Source: Vibrio viridaestus (GTDB lineage: Bacteria; Pseudomonadota; Gammaproteobacteria; Enterobacterales; Vibrionaceae). Taken from it: 64,000 nt of DNA. Location: NCBI RefSeq assembly GCF_003856525.1, contig NZ_RJVQ01000007.1:62001-126000 (forward strand), written 5' to 3'. The position numbers and the translations under genes were made by a program. Under the pieces are notes generated by a model. The model was not told the DNA's origin, made no database searches, and saw nothing but the letters and a program-made list of their open reading frames with translations. Of this stretch, positions 8,946-18,491 are shown piece after piece. Positions within the stretch are counted from its first letter, which is position 1, and each line of letters starts with the position of its first letter.

Positions 8946-9578
8946 TTAGAAATCCAGATTTACACCACCATAGAATCCTTTTGTTTCCGTATCTAGTCTT
9001 GTGCTGAGGTCATCGAAATCTTTCACATTGAAGTGTTGAACTCGATAGCCAAGTTGCAGCTCTAAATCCATAAGACCAAGCCCAATGGCATACTGGATAC
9101 CCGCAGAAACATCGTACATTTCGGTATCCGAATAGGAAATTCCTGATCCTTTAGCAAAAAAGAATATTGGCGTTGTTGGTAGGCCTATTTCGGTTGCAGC
9201 GTAGATATGTGGCAGGCTGCCATTAAAGCTCTGGTTGTTTAAACGACCATTTGACAAGCGAGTCAAGCCAGCACCAATATCGAAAGAGACCAAGTCATTA
9301 TCTAAAATTTCATAGTAAAGAGTGAAATCTTGTTTCGTGTATTCAAAGCTGCTTGCGTTGGCTTCAGAACGAGCATACTTTACGTTTGGAATCAGCGGGA
9401 TTGGATGTTCGAGGGAGGCTTCCAAAGTGTAGGTAACATCATCGCCACGATCCTGATTGTTATAGAAGTAATCCTGCTGCCAGGCATTGACCTCTATATC
9501 TCCACCTAGCAACACATCAGCACTTGAATAAAAGCTTGGAGTCGCTAAAAGAAGGCATAAAATGGATTTTTTTATCAT
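8946..9578 (-). CDS. Outer-membrane beta-barrel, TIGR04219-like
   Basis: 210 aa. Signal peptide at 1-20 (IKKSILCLLLATPSFYSSA). The mature part is made of alternating amphipathic strands and ends in F (GGVNLDF), as outer-membrane barrels do. It resembles the TIGR04219 family of small barrels common in vibrios and Shewanella; function unknown. Transcribed alone, convergent with modC. Nothing links it to nif. Confidence 0.7.
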   Translation of the reverse strand: MIKKSILCLLLATPSFYSSADVLLGGDIEVNAWQQDYFYNNQDRGDDVTYTLEASLEHPIPLIPNVKYARSEANASSFEYTKQDFTLYYEILDNDLVSFDIGAGLTRLSNGRLNNQSFNGSLPHIYAATEIGLPTTPIFFFAKGSGISYSDTEMYDVSAGIQYAIGLGLMDLELQLGYRVQHFNVKDFDDLSTRLDTETKGFYGGVNLDF

Positions 9579-9872
9579 GATTTAGTCTACTTACAATGAG
9601 TTAATCGTTTTAATTGTAGATGCAGTATACCGATATTTCACTATTTTGTCGGTTTCAATCGTGATGAAATGAATCAAAAAATAAGCAAATGTACGCCTTA
9701 GATCTAAATTGAGTTAAACCATTGTAAATTCGCGTAAGTAACCTAGATTTGAATTTTAGACATGCTATTTTGAACCCATCCAGTTGGTTTGCCTGAGTGA
9801 GAATTTCGCTTTGAGTGAATTAACGAGTTTCTGATACTTCATGTTAGAGACGATATTATTTAGGAGAACGAT

Positions 9873-10343
9873 GTGCGTACAAAATTATTATTAGTAGCGG
9901 CTTTAGGTATTCTGGGTAGTACAGCGGCTCAGGCTCAAGCTCCCGGTCAGAATTGCCAACCTGGTCAGCCATGTAAGCAAGGTGCTGCCCCTCAAGCAAA
10001 TAACGCTGAACAAGGAAAAAATAAACCAAACCAGCAAACGTCAGCCAAAGGTAATAATGGAATGCAGAAAGGCCATTCAGGTCAGCAGCAATCGAATATG
10101 AAACCTGGGCATCAGCAAACGGCGCAGGGTGGACAGTCTCATGGCAAGCCACAAGGTCGTTATAAAGTCACAGCAGATATGCTAAATGTGCGTGGTGAAC
10201 CTGGAAATGGTGCTCCAGTTCATGGGCACTTTCGTCACGGTCAACAGATTGAAGTTTATTCAATTGTTGATGGTTGGGCAAAGGTTCTTCTTGATGGACA
10301 TTTCCGTTGGATAAGCAGTAAATATATTATTGAAATCAATTAA
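9873..10343 (+). CDS. Secreted SH3-domain protein with Gln/Asn-rich linker
   Basis: 156 aa with GTG start (AGGAGA five bases upstream; the ATG at 9871 is in another frame). Signal peptide 1-21 ending AQA. Residues 22-95 are low-complexity, rich in Gln, Gly, Asn, Lys and His. Residues about 96-156 are a bacterial SH3 domain (KVTADMLNVRGEPG, GWAKVLLDGHFRWISSKYI). Probably a periplasmic or cell-wall-binding protein. Precise function not recognised. Confidence 0.75.
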   Translation: MRTKLLLVAALGILGSTAAQAQAPGQNCQPGQPCKQGAAPQANNAEQGKNKPNQQTSAKGNNGMQKGHSGQQQSNMKPGHQQTAQGGQSHGKPQGRYKVTADMLNVRGEPGNGAPVHGHFRHGQQIEVYSIVDGWAKVLLDGHFRWISSKYIIEIN

Positions 10344-10366
10344 TTTATATTGGTTAGATATTTTAG

Positions 10367-10391
10367 CGGCGCCTTTATGGCGCCGTTTGCT
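10367..10391. terminator. Bidirectional terminator
   Basis: CGGCGCC (10367-10373), loop TTTAT, GGCGCCG (10379-10385) then TTTGCTTTT. Lies between the convergent SH3 gene and the RRM gene and can serve both. Confidence 0.8.
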
Positions 10392-10392
10392 T

Positions 10393-10632
10393 TTAATCGT
10401 GAGCGATGCGAACTCGAATTTTGTTTTGAGCAAGGCTAGTCATGTCAAGACCTTCCATCGCTTTTTTCGCTTCTTCTTCATTCGGCATTTCTACGAAGGC
10501 AAACCCCTTGGAATGTCCCGTATCCTGATCTAAAACCAGATTACATGTCGTTACCGAACCAAAATTAGTAAACAGTACACGAATTTCATGTTCAGTTGTT
10601 GAACGCGTAAGATTACGCACCAGAAGTTTCAT
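10393..10632 (-). CDS. RRM RNA-binding protein
   Basis: 79 aa, a single RNA-recognition motif: RNP2 LLVRNL at residues 3-8 and RNP1 KGFAFVEM at about 42-49, the classic fold of small bacterial RRM proteins found in vibrios and cyanobacteria. Binds single-stranded RNA; in some bacteria such proteins are cold-responsive. The upstream region is intergenic. No gene symbol is assigned. Confidence 0.85.
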   Translation of the reverse strand: MKLLVRNLTRSTTEHEIRVLFTNFGSVTTCNLVLDQDTGHSKGFAFVEMPNEEEAKKAMEGLDMTSLAQNKIRVRIAHD

Positions 10633-10814
10633 AATAAGCCTTAAATAAAATAGATTGCGATGTAATTGTCGCAGTTAATAGGCTGCATACCAAGAAAATA
10701 ATCACAATTGGTCAAACAAAAACAGATGATTGAATTAATACGGTGAAAGTTAGCGTATCTGACAAAGTTACTTTATCATAAGCTACTCATTGCTATGACA
10801 TCGCAGGAGCTATC

Positions 10815-12635
10815 ATGTCAGAACCCGTCGTTTCCCAACTTAATATCTATCCGGTCAAATCGCTAAAAGGGATCAGTATCTCAAGTGCTTGGGTAGAAAA
10901 GCAGGGAATATTGTTTGATCGACGGTTTATGCTTGCTAAGTTAGATGGGAGTATGGTGACTGCGCGAAAATATCCTCATATGGTGAATGTGGTGGTTGCT
11001 TTAACATCGGAAGGTATTATTTGTAGTTACCCAAACAAAAAGCCCATTCATATCCGTTATTGTGATTTTAGCATGCAGGAAGTGTCCACTACCGTTTGGT
11101 CCGATACGTTCACTGCTTACGCGACAACCAGACAAGCAAGCGAGTGGTTTAGTGATATTGTTCGAGAGCCAGTTAGCCTTTTATTTACGGGTAAAGAATC
11201 TCAACGTTATCGCGAGAAAGTCGGTAATGCGGTGAGTTTCGCAGATGGGTATCCACTGCTGGTGATCAGTCAGGGTTCTCTAGACGAACTCAACAGAAGC
11301 AGTTCCGAGCAACATTCTATGGCTCAGTTTCGCACCAACATTGTTGTCGAGGGCGGCGAGCCATTTGTCGAAGACAGCTGGAAGACAATACAAATTGGCG
11401 AGATCATCTTCAATCTGGTTAAACCATGTGAGCGCTGCATTCTAACCACTGTTGATGTGGAAAAAGGCGCATTTCGCCCAAGCAAAGAACCACTTAAAAC
11501 ACTATCTACATTTAGAGCGAACGAATCTGGTGGGGTGTTCTTCGGGCAAAATATGGTGGCGATGAACGAAGGTATGATTCAGGCTGGTGATAAAATTACC
11601 GTGTTAGAGTACAAAGAAAAGGAACAGTATCGGGATAATCGAGTTGCGCCTTTTCATCTTACCTGTGTAGATCGATACGACGTAGCAAAAGACTTTGTTA
11701 CTTTTAGCTTCACATCGAATCATCCTGAGGTACTGTATAAACCGGGACAGTATATTGCTATCGATGTACCGCATAGCAATGGTATTGTTACACGGCATTA
11801 TACTCTATCATCTTCTCCGTCCCGGCCGGATCGTTTGGCGATTTCGGTTAAGAGGGTAGCTGATGGACAAATATCAAATTGGTTATTGGACGAAGTCGCG
11901 GTAGGTGATAGCTTTAATGCCCAATTACCGGATGGTGACTTCTATCTAGATGACGTAAGTAAGCCAATATTGTTGTTGTCTGCAGGCTCTGGGGTTACTC
12001 CGATGTTGTCTATGGTGCGTTATTTGGCAGATATTAATCGTCTGAATGATGTCGTGTTTTACCACCAGTGTCGTAGCGAAGATGATATTCCATACGCTTC
12101 TGAACTTAATCAGCTTCAACAACTGCATTCTGGATTCACGGTCATTTGGTCGTTAACTCAACCTCAACAAGGATGGAATGGTCAGAAAGGACGGCTTTCT
12201 CTATCGCATATTAAACAAATTGATCGTCTTACAGAGCGTGAAGTCTTTGTTTGTGGTCCTGATGGCTTCATGCAAAAAGCCAAATCGTTGTTATTGAAAA
12301 AAGGTTTACCAGAGGATCAGTATCATCAAGAAAACTTTACTTTGAATATAGGTAATCAGGCGGCTGAAAAGGCCGTTCAAATCGATATCAATGGTGTACT
12401 TGTTAAAGGTAACAACCAACAAACGATTCTTGAACAAGCGGAAAACAATGGTGTATCCATTCCTAATAGTTGTCGTGCTGGTTTATGTGGTGCTTGTCGG
12501 GTAAATCTTATTTCGGGTAATGTGATTCAACCTGATGTACCTGCACTATCTGCACTAAAAACGGCTTATCCCGAAAATAACATGGTATTGGCTTGTTGTT
12601 GTGTTCCAACAGAAGATGTCAAAATAACCCAATAG
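10815..12635 (+). CDS. MOSC domain / ferredoxin reductase / [2Fe-2S] fusion protein
   Basis: 606 aa. Residues 1-270: YcbX-like MOSC N-terminal and MOSC domains, with the cysteine in VKPCERCILTT that would ligate a molybdenum cofactor. Residues about 285-510: FAD/NAD(P) ferredoxin-reductase fold (RHYTLSSSP for FAD, LLSAGSGVTPMLSM for nucleotide). Residues about 520-606: plant-type [2Fe-2S] ferredoxin (CRAGLCGAC ... LACCC). YcbX proteins reduce N-hydroxylated compounds; here the electron supply is built in. Single gene with AGGAG upstream. Confidence 0.85.
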   Translation: MSEPVVSQLNIYPVKSLKGISISSAWVEKQGILFDRRFMLAKLDGSMVTARKYPHMVNVVVALTSEGIICSYPNKKPIHIRYCDFSMQEVSTTVWSDTFTAYATTRQASEWFSDIVREPVSLLFTGKESQRYREKVGNAVSFADGYPLLVISQGSLDELNRSSSEQHSMAQFRTNIVVEGGEPFVEDSWKTIQIGEIIFNLVKPCERCILTTVDVEKGAFRPSKEPLKTLSTFRANESGGVFFGQNMVAMNEGMIQAGDKITVLEYKEKEQYRDNRVAPFHLTCVDRYDVAKDFVTFSFTSNHPEVLYKPGQYIAIDVPHSNGIVTRHYTLSSSPSRPDRLAISVKRVADGQISNWLLDEVAVGDSFNAQLPDGDFYLDDVSKPILLLSAGSGVTPMLSMVRYLADINRLNDVVFYHQCRSEDDIPYASELNQLQQLHSGFTVIWSLTQPQQGWNGQKGRLSLSHIKQIDRLTEREVFVCGPDGFMQKAKSLLLKKGLPEDQYHQENFTLNIGNQAAEKAVQIDINGVLVKGNNQQTILEQAENNGVSIPNSCRAGLCGACRVNLISGNVIQPDVPALSALKTAYPENNMVLACCCVPTEDVKITQ

Positions 12636-12672
12636 AAGAGTAAATGACCTTCATTCAGCATGACTAATTTCT

Positions 12673-12701
12673 AAGGGCGACATTAATAGGTGGCCCTTTT
12701 T
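12673..12701 (+). terminator. Terminator after the MOSC fusion gene
   Basis: AAGGGC (12673-12678) pairs with GCCCTT (12693-12698), followed by TTTC. A short stem with a 14-nt loop. Confidence 0.55.
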
Positions 12702-12813
12702 CATTACTTCAGTCTAAGTGTTACGTTTCGTTACGGAAAGTCTACTATGGTAATTTAACGTAATAACAATTAGTTATATTTAGACTTTGGCTTAATTGCG
12801 ATACTTACGATTT

Positions 12814-12831
12814 TTGTCATATAACTGTCAT
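12814..12831 (+). promoter_or_regulatory. Candidate PhoB box upstream of the chemoreceptor
   Basis: TTGTCATATAACTGTCAT, extended by TAAA: two 11-base direct repeats TTGTCATATAA and CTGTCATTAAA, matching the PHO box (CTGTCAT repeated every 11 bp) in 17 of 18 core positions. It lies 139 bp before the chemoreceptor ATG, and AT-rich promoter-like sequence follows. Suggests induction by phosphate limitation. Confidence 0.65.
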
Positions 12832-12969
12832 TAAAATTTCTTAATTTTGCCTCATGACCTTTTAAGTATATGCCACTTTAACAATCAATATCGAGCGACT
12901 ACTTTTAAGGAAGATTATAAAAAATGCTATTAGCACTCATAGCTAAGGCGAATGAAATGTAGGTAGATT

Positions 12970-14730
12970 ATGAAAATTAAGCAGAAACTCTATGTGCTCG
13001 GGTTTGCCGCGATCGTGGGTATTGTTGTCTTAATCGGTGCCAATAAACAGTTTTCCAGCCAAACCAGAGAGTTAGCGCATGCGCGAGTATTGGTAGACAG
13101 GCTAGAAATCCGCCTGCTAAATCTTCGTCGTAATGAAAAGGACTTTCTACTACGTGAAAGCAGTAAATATCTCGATACATTTAAGCAAAATCGCGACCTC
13201 TTTTTGACACTTGAACAAGAGCTGGCTTCTATCTTAGACTCTCATAAGCTGAGTTCTTCCAGTAAGCTGCGTAGTGATCTCATTGCTTACTCAGAAGGAT
13301 TCGAAAAACTTGTGGCTGCTAAAGAGACTCTAGGGTTGAGTAGCGAATCTGGAATGTTGGCGAAATATAATCAATTGCTTAATAGTGCGATAGAGGCAGC
13401 CAATTCGGAGCAGAAGTTAGCTTTAATTCAGTTAGACGATGCAGTCAGTCAGGGTAACTTTGCCTCTGAAAGCAATATTCAGCAGTTCTCCACATTACTT
13501 GAGCAAGCTAAGGCAGTAGTTGCACAGCGTAATGTCATTGGTGTGGAATACAATAAAGGACTTATGGGGAATGCGCGTGGCTTTTCACATACGGTTGAAG
13601 AACAATTTAGCTCATTTTCAACGCTGCTAAATAATGAAATTCTGAAAGAGCAACATTATTTGAATCGAATAGAAACTGGAATTTCGATAATCGTTATTGT
13701 CGTTATTCTTGGATTCATTTTTCAAATTAGCCGAACGATTAATAGTTCGGTTACTCGTTTACTGTCGGTTATCGAAAATATATCCAGCACCAATAATGTT
13801 GGTCTTAGAGTCAGTCTCAATGGCAATGACGAATTGAGTAGTATTGGAAAATATTTCAATCAGTTGTTAGACAAGATCGAAGCTCTAATTAAAAATTCCC
13901 AGATAAAATCGCGCGAACTGTCATCTAGTACGGTGAAAATGCACGGTGAGACAGAAGGGGTTATTTCTCAATTCCATGTGCAAGCTGAACATACCGATAT
14001 GATGGCAACGTCAGTACAAGAAATGGTATCAACAATTGGAGAAATATCAGAAAGTACCAATGTCGCTGTCGAAGGCGTGCAGCAAGCAGCTAAAAATGCT
14101 TCTCAAGGGAGAGCGGTAGTTGAGACAACGTTAAAAAATATTGACCAACTTTCACATCGACTGCAAACAAGCCAGGCATCAATAAGCTCGCTTAATGAAT
14201 TTGTGGAACAGATTGGTGGAGCCGTAACTATTATTCAGGGCATTGCAGAGCAAACTAACCTGCTTGCGTTGAATGCTGCAATTGAAGCTGCAAGGGCAGG
14301 AGAGCAAGGTCGAGGCTTCGCTGTGGTCGCGGATGAGGTTCGCTCGCTCGCAACCAGAACACACAAATCGACTGAAGACATAACGAAAGTTGTGTGTTCA
14401 ATTCAAACCCAAATGAATACAGTCGTCTCAGAAATCGAGCTGTGTACTGAACAAGGACGGGAAACGCAAAGCGACTCTGAAATACTTGATGAAAGTTTAC
14501 AGCAGATTATTTCTGATATGCACGAGATCCAATCAAACTCTGAGAGAATCGCTGCGGCTATCGAAGAGCAGGGGATTGTGATGAACCAGGTCAGTGAATC
14601 CATTACAGAACTGAACTCTATATCGGAAAACAATATGAATTCAGCAAAAGAAGTACTGATCGAAATTGATCAGGTTTCAGGTCAAGCAAAAGAAATGGAT
14701 AGGGCGGTTTCTGAGTTTAAGACAAACTAA
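12970..14730 (+). CDS. Methyl-accepting chemotaxis protein
   Basis: 586 aa. TM1 at about 8-24, periplasmic helical sensor at about 25-235 ([11 protein letters not shown] pattern typical of HBM/four-helix-type sensors), TM2 at about 237-254, HAMP to about 310, then the cytoplasmic signalling domain with the invariant hub [20 protein letters not shown] and [12 protein letters not shown]. Signals to CheA/CheW. Ligand unknown; the PHO box upstream hints at a phosphate-related stimulus or condition. Single gene. Confidence 0.93.
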   Translation: MKIKQKLYVLGFAAIVGIVVLIGANKQFSSQTRELAHARVLVDRLEIRLLNLRRNEKDFLLRESSKYLDTFKQNRDLFLTLEQELASILDSHKLSSSSKLRSDLIAYSEGFEKLVAAKETLGLSSESGMLAKYNQLLNSAIEAANSEQKLALIQLDDAVSQGNFASESNIQQFSTLLEQAKAVVAQRNVIGVEYNKGLMGNARGFSHTVEEQFSSFSTLLNNEILKEQHYLNRIETGISIIVIVVILGFIFQISRTINSSVTRLLSVIENISSTNNVGLRVSLNGNDELSSIGKYFNQLLDKIEALIKNSQIKSRELSSSTVKMHGETEGVISQFHVQAEHTDMMATSVQEMVSTIGEISESTNVAVEGVQQAAKNASQGRAVVETTLKNIDQLSHRLQTSQASISSLNEFVEQIGGAVTIIQGIAEQTNLLALNAAIEAARAGEQGRGFAVVADEVRSLATRTHKSTEDITKVVCSIQTQMNTVVSEIELCTEQGRETQSDSEILDESLQQIISDMHEIQSNSERIAAAIEEQGIVMNQVSESITELNSISENNMNSAKEVLIEIDQVSGQAKEMDRAVSEFKTN

Positions 14731-14737
14731 AAAAGAG

Positions 14738-14765
14738 TAGGCTAGGTATTTTATTATCTAGCCTA
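14738..14765. terminator. Stem-loop between convergent chemoreceptor and EAL genes
   Basis: TAGGCTAG (14738-14745) and CTAGCCTA (14758-14765), perfect 8-bp stem with a 12-nt AT loop. No T-run on either side, so termination is likely but unproven. Confidence 0.5.
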
Positions 14766-14776
14766 ATACACCTCGT

Positions 14777-16261
14777 TTATTTGAAGTATTGATCGACAAA
14801 TACTTCCATAGGCATTGGGCGCGCATAATAGTAGCCCTGATATTTCTCGATGGAAAACTGTTGTAAGTATTTCAACTGTTCCGGCGTTTCAACGCCTTCG
14901 GCTAACAACGGGACGTTAATTCTTCTCGCCAGATCAATAATGTTGTCCAGAACATTTGTATTTGGCCCATGATCAATTGTTGACACGTAACCTTTGTCAA
15001 TTTTGAGTATGTCGATGTCCGACTGAACAAGATATTTTAATGAGCAGTGGCCAGTGCCAAAATCATCGAGAGCTATGCGGATATTTCTTTTCTTTAAAGC
15101 GGCCATGGACTGCCGATAAAGTTCATTGCTTGTAAATTCCTGTCGTTCGGTAATCTCTACGACATACTTTATATTGCAATGACGTAACGATTTCTGCAGG
15201 TTGTCAAAATCATTTATTAACAGGGAATCTTCAAATTGAATGGGGCATGCATTAATACCCAGAATAAAAGCGGGACCTTGTGGGAACGAAGCATTTTTCA
15301 GGCTTTCGATACATTTATCGATTAACTGGGACGTGATCTGTTTTATCTGCCCGTTACTTTCTACTTCGTCTATAAAATCAGCTGGGGATATGATGCCCTC
15401 TTTGGGATGAATCCACCGTACCAATACTTCTCCGCCGCTAAGTGAACCATCAGGATTAAAGATAGGCTGAATATAAGGATAAAATTGTTTCTTTTTTAAT
15501 CCCTTTTTAACACGCCAATAGGTGACGTTGAAATTGTTCACACTGTTATAAATAGGTGTAGCACTTAGCGTTGCGATTATTATCCAGAGCAAGAAAACCA
15601 AACCGTAGTTATACAGCAGAAACATTAGGGTATAAATAAAAGAGAAATTATATTGCAGTGTAAATAACTGTCCGGGTTGCTTCCGCGAAAGAGCTTGTTG
15701 AATGATACCTGTGCCCGTAAATGAATAAGATTCAAAATGAATACTAATATCAAAATATTGGTTCTCGCGTAATTCTGATAAATATAATTCGGGGTATATG
15801 GCAAAAGAGACACGTTTATTTGTTGTGTCTGTTTTCTCAAATACGAGCGCGCCAGTCGGGTTTGGTCCTTCTATGTAAAGGAATGGGTTAATTGCAGTGT
15901 AAAAAAGCCTTTCTGATTGCGGTTCAAATTCCAAGCCGCTAACGACAATATGTTGTTTACCACTGATGGTACTGCAAGTGGTCACATTGCCATCGAATAC
16001 CGTTATGCTTCTGACGTATGGCGTATCATAGAGAAAATGGTAAGAATCACTCAGTATCTTATTACAGTTCGCTTCTGAGAGATTTGGCCGCATTTTATCC
16101 TGATAAAATGTCTCGATTTGCTTGATCGATTGATCAAGTTTAGCCTTGATAATTTCCCCCTCATTATGCGCTAAAGAAACGAGTCTACAATAACCCAGCA
16201 ATGAGATCACAGAGATACCGAGGAAATATAAAAAGAGAATGAAAGACTTTTTATTTATCAT
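14777..16261 (-). CDS. CSS-motif EAL phosphodiesterase (c-di-GMP)
   Basis: 494 aa. TM at about 7-27, periplasmic domain with a CSS-type TCST motif (Cys96) and other cysteines (CN at about 66), TM at about 210-235, then the EAL domain at about 245-490. EVLVRW stands for the EAL signature (E kept), DDFGTG, DILKIDKGYV and AEGVE are present, so catalysis of c-di-GMP hydrolysis is expected. In this family the redox state of the periplasmic cysteines controls activity. A CRP-like palindrome lies about 220 bp upstream. Confidence 0.9.
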   Translation of the reverse strand: MINKKSFILFLYFLGISVISLLGYCRLVSLAHNEGEIIKAKLDQSIKQIETFYQDKMRPNLSEANCNKILSDSYHFLYDTPYVRSITVFDGNVTTCSTISGKQHIVVSGLEFEPQSERLFYTAINPFLYIEGPNPTGALVFEKTDTTNKRVSFAIYPELYLSELRENQYFDISIHFESYSFTGTGIIQQALSRKQPGQLFTLQYNFSFIYTLMFLLYNYGLVFLLWIIIATLSATPIYNSVNNFNVTYWRVKKGLKKKQFYPYIQPIFNPDGSLSGGEVLVRWIHPKEGIISPADFIDEVESNGQIKQITSQLIDKCIESLKNASFPQGPAFILGINACPIQFEDSLLINDFDNLQKSLRHCNIKYVVEITERQEFTSNELYRQSMAALKKRNIRIALDDFGTGHCSLKYLVQSDIDILKIDKGYVSTIDHGPNTNVLDNIIDLARRINVPLLAEGVETPEQLKYLQQFSIEKYQGYYYARPMPMEVFVDQYFK

Positions 16262-16479
16262 TAGCTAACTGACTGACGTGTATTATTATTTTTGAGGAAA
16301 GTATCATAAGTGAGATGTTTCTCATATATGCAATGAGATCTACAATTATTAGCATTTGATACTAACTGAGTTGTATATATTAGAGTTATCACTATATCAT
16401 GATGAAATTCGGTTAGTTTTTGTCGATAGGTAAGGATATTCTCACTAAGTATTGGCCCCACTTAAGAAATGGTTAAAGT

Positions 16480-16509
16480 AAGTTATTGTGATTTAGATCA
16501 CAATAACTT
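16480..16509. promoter_or_regulatory. 30-bp palindrome containing a consensus CRP site
   Basis: AAGTTATTGTGAT, TTAG, ATCACAATAACTT: 13-bp perfect arms. The centre reads TGTGA-TTTAGA-TCACA (16487-16502), an exact CRP half-site pair. It lies between the 3' end of the monooxygenase gene and the EAL gene promoter region. It could act as a CRP operator for the EAL gene, or as a terminator hairpin for the monooxygenase transcript. Confidence 0.6.
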
Positions 16510-16538
16510 TTGGGGGAATTGTGTGCCTCAGTAGATAA

Positions 16539-17525
16539 TTAAGCCAAATCTGCGAGTAATTTATAGGAGTGAAGTTTATTGTCTAAATCGTAGATCATTG
16601 AATTCACCATGATTTCGTCTGCTTGTGTTCTACTGACTAATTCTTCTAACCGACTTCTAACCGTTTGAGGTGCACCAATAATAGACTCGCGTAGTTGTGT
16701 TTCAACATGTAGCTTTTCATGTGGGGCCCATAATGGATCCATACTTGAAACTGGTGGAGCCTGTTTAGTTCGTTTGCCCCTAATCATGCCAAGAAATTTT
16801 TGTTTCTCTGTCGTCGACAAATATTCGGCCTCTCTATCGGTGTCTGCAACGGTGATATTTACGGCGACCATGGCGTAAGGCTTTTCAAGTTGCTCAGACG
16901 GTTGGAAATTTGTTCGATACGTTTCAAGCGCTCTCATCATTGCATCTGGCGCAAAGTGAGCGGCGAAAGCGAAAGGAAGGCCTTTAATGGCAGCCAGACG
17001 AGCACTGTAGGTACTTGAACCTAATAGCCAAATCGGTAACGTGGAGTATGAACCGGGATAAGATGCGACGGGTTGACCATCCGATACCGGACCCATAAAG
17101 AACTGAAGCTCTTCAAGTAGTTCGTCAAATTCCGGGTCCATTCTTTCAGGATCACGCCTCAACGCATGCATTGTTGCGTAGTCTCCACCAGGTGCTCGAC
17201 CAAGACCTAAATCTATTCTGTTTGGGTACAGTGCTTCAAGAGTCCCAAACTGCTCAGAAATAACAAGTGGTGGGTGATTGGGTAACATGATTCCACCGGA
17301 ACCGACTCTTATCGTGGATGTGTTGGCAGCTATGTGACCAATTAACACTGATGTGGCAGCACTAGCAATGTCGGCCATGTTATGATGTTCGGCAAGCCAA
17401 AAGCGTTTATAGCCTAACGCTTCAACATGTTGGGCTAATCGCACAGATCGTCGGTAAGTTTCACTATAGTCTGCACCTTCAATCACAGGGGATAAATCCA
17501 ATACAGAGAATGGGGGTAACATCAT
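16539..17525 (-). CDS. LLM-class flavin-dependent monooxygenase
   Basis: 328 aa, luciferase-like TIM barrel of the YhbW/MsnO8 type: FSVLDLSPV opening, GYKRFWLAEHHNM, IRVGSGGIMLPNHPPL and the NRIDLGLGRAPGG segment, which bind FMNH2. Substrate unknown. SD AGGAG precedes the doubled ATG. It lies 65 bp downstream of xdhC on the same strand; a link to purine breakdown is possible but not shown. Confidence 0.85.
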   Translation of the reverse strand: MMLPPFSVLDLSPVIEGADYSETYRRSVRLAQHVEALGYKRFWLAEHHNMADIASAATSVLIGHIAANTSTIRVGSGGIMLPNHPPLVISEQFGTLEALYPNRIDLGLGRAPGGDYATMHALRRDPERMDPEFDELLEELQFFMGPVSDGQPVASYPGSYSTLPIWLLGSSTYSARLAAIKGLPFAFAAHFAPDAMMRALETYRTNFQPSEQLEKPYAMVAVNITVADTDREAEYLSTTEKQKFLGMIRGKRTKQAPPVSSMDPLWAPHEKLHVETQLRESIIGAPQTVRSRLEELVSRTQADEIMVNSMIYDLDNKLHSYKLLADLA

Positions 17526-17590
17526 TTCCTTTACTCCTCTGATTCTAATTAGTCGAATAGTATGTCACTAATAAAGGAGTCGGTACAAGG

Positions 17591-18478
17591 TCAATTGTCT
17601 ATTGTCACTGCGTTCACTTTTTTCCACATTTCTTTTTTATGCTGATTACTTTTCGCTAATTCATGCATATCGTTTTGTTCCTGTTGCAGTAGGGGAACCA
17701 ATTGGGCCGCGATAGATACTGCCACTTCCATGGGAAGTTTCCCTTTGATATCTGGGTGACCAACTGGGCAGATAAGTTGTGCTGCAAGGTTGGTATTGGA
17801 TAATTGCTCTTTGAGCCGGAACATAAAGCGTTGTTTTTTTCCTTCCGAACCTATCAGACCAATATAGGGAAATCTCTGGGCTTCCAGAGCCAGCTTACAA
17901 AGCTCAAAATCCAGAGTGTGGTCGTGAGTCATAATGACTATGTGGGTATTGTCTGGAAGTGAGGCTATCATTTCCTCGATATTGTCAGTTTGCAATGTAT
18001 CAATGCCCAAAGATGAAAGTGGGGCGAGCCAGTCGGTTCTTTTATCTATCACCTTCAAGTGACAATGTAACGATTTGACGATGGGAGCAAGTGCCTGACA
18101 TACGTGTCCAGCGCCAATAATTGCGACGTGTGGTTTTTGTGTATTAAAATATTCAAATAACACCTGTACCGCACCGCCACAACACTGCGCCAAATCAGCC
18201 GCCAATGCAAACCGAACTATATCAGTGTGAACATTTGCGTTGTGTAAGCTTGAGCGTGCTTTGTTAATCACCTGCTGTTCAAGATTACCGCCACCCAGCG
18301 TGTCGTATTGATTATGTGCTGAGATAACCATTTTAGCCCCGCTTGAGCGGGGCACTGAGCCAACTTCACCAATAACAGTGGCAACACAATAAGCCAACCC
18401 CTGTTGCTCTAAAAGCTGACACGCAGAAATCCAGTTCAAAGAGCGATTATCGATCATATCGGTTAGAGAATGTTTCAT
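17591..18478 (-). CDS. xdhC: XdhC, xanthine dehydrogenase maturation protein
   Basis: 295 aa. Contains the XdhC/CoxI domain (GEVGSVPRSSGAKMV, QCCGGAVQVLFEY) and a Rossmann segment VAIIGAGHVCQAL. It binds molybdenum cofactor, promotes its sulfuration and inserts it into XdhB. The open frame extends 76 codons further upstream into xdhB, but the start at 18478 is preceded by AAGGAGC and gives the normal family N terminus. 13 bp after xdhB. Confidence 0.9.
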   Translation of the reverse strand: MKHSLTDMIDNRSLNWISACQLLEQQGLAYCVATVIGEVGSVPRSSGAKMVISAHNQYDTLGGGNLEQQVINKARSSLHNANVHTDIVRFALAADLAQCCGGAVQVLFEYFNTQKPHVAIIGAGHVCQALAPIVKSLHCHLKVIDKRTDWLAPLSSLGIDTLQTDNIEEMIASLPDNTHIVIMTHDHTLDFELCKLALEAQRFPYIGLIGSEGKKQRFMFRLKEQLSNTNLAAQLICPVGHPDIKGKLPMEVAVSIAAQLVPLLQQEQNDMHELAKSNQHKKEMWKKVNAVTIDN

Positions 18479-18491
18479 TCGATGCTCCTTG

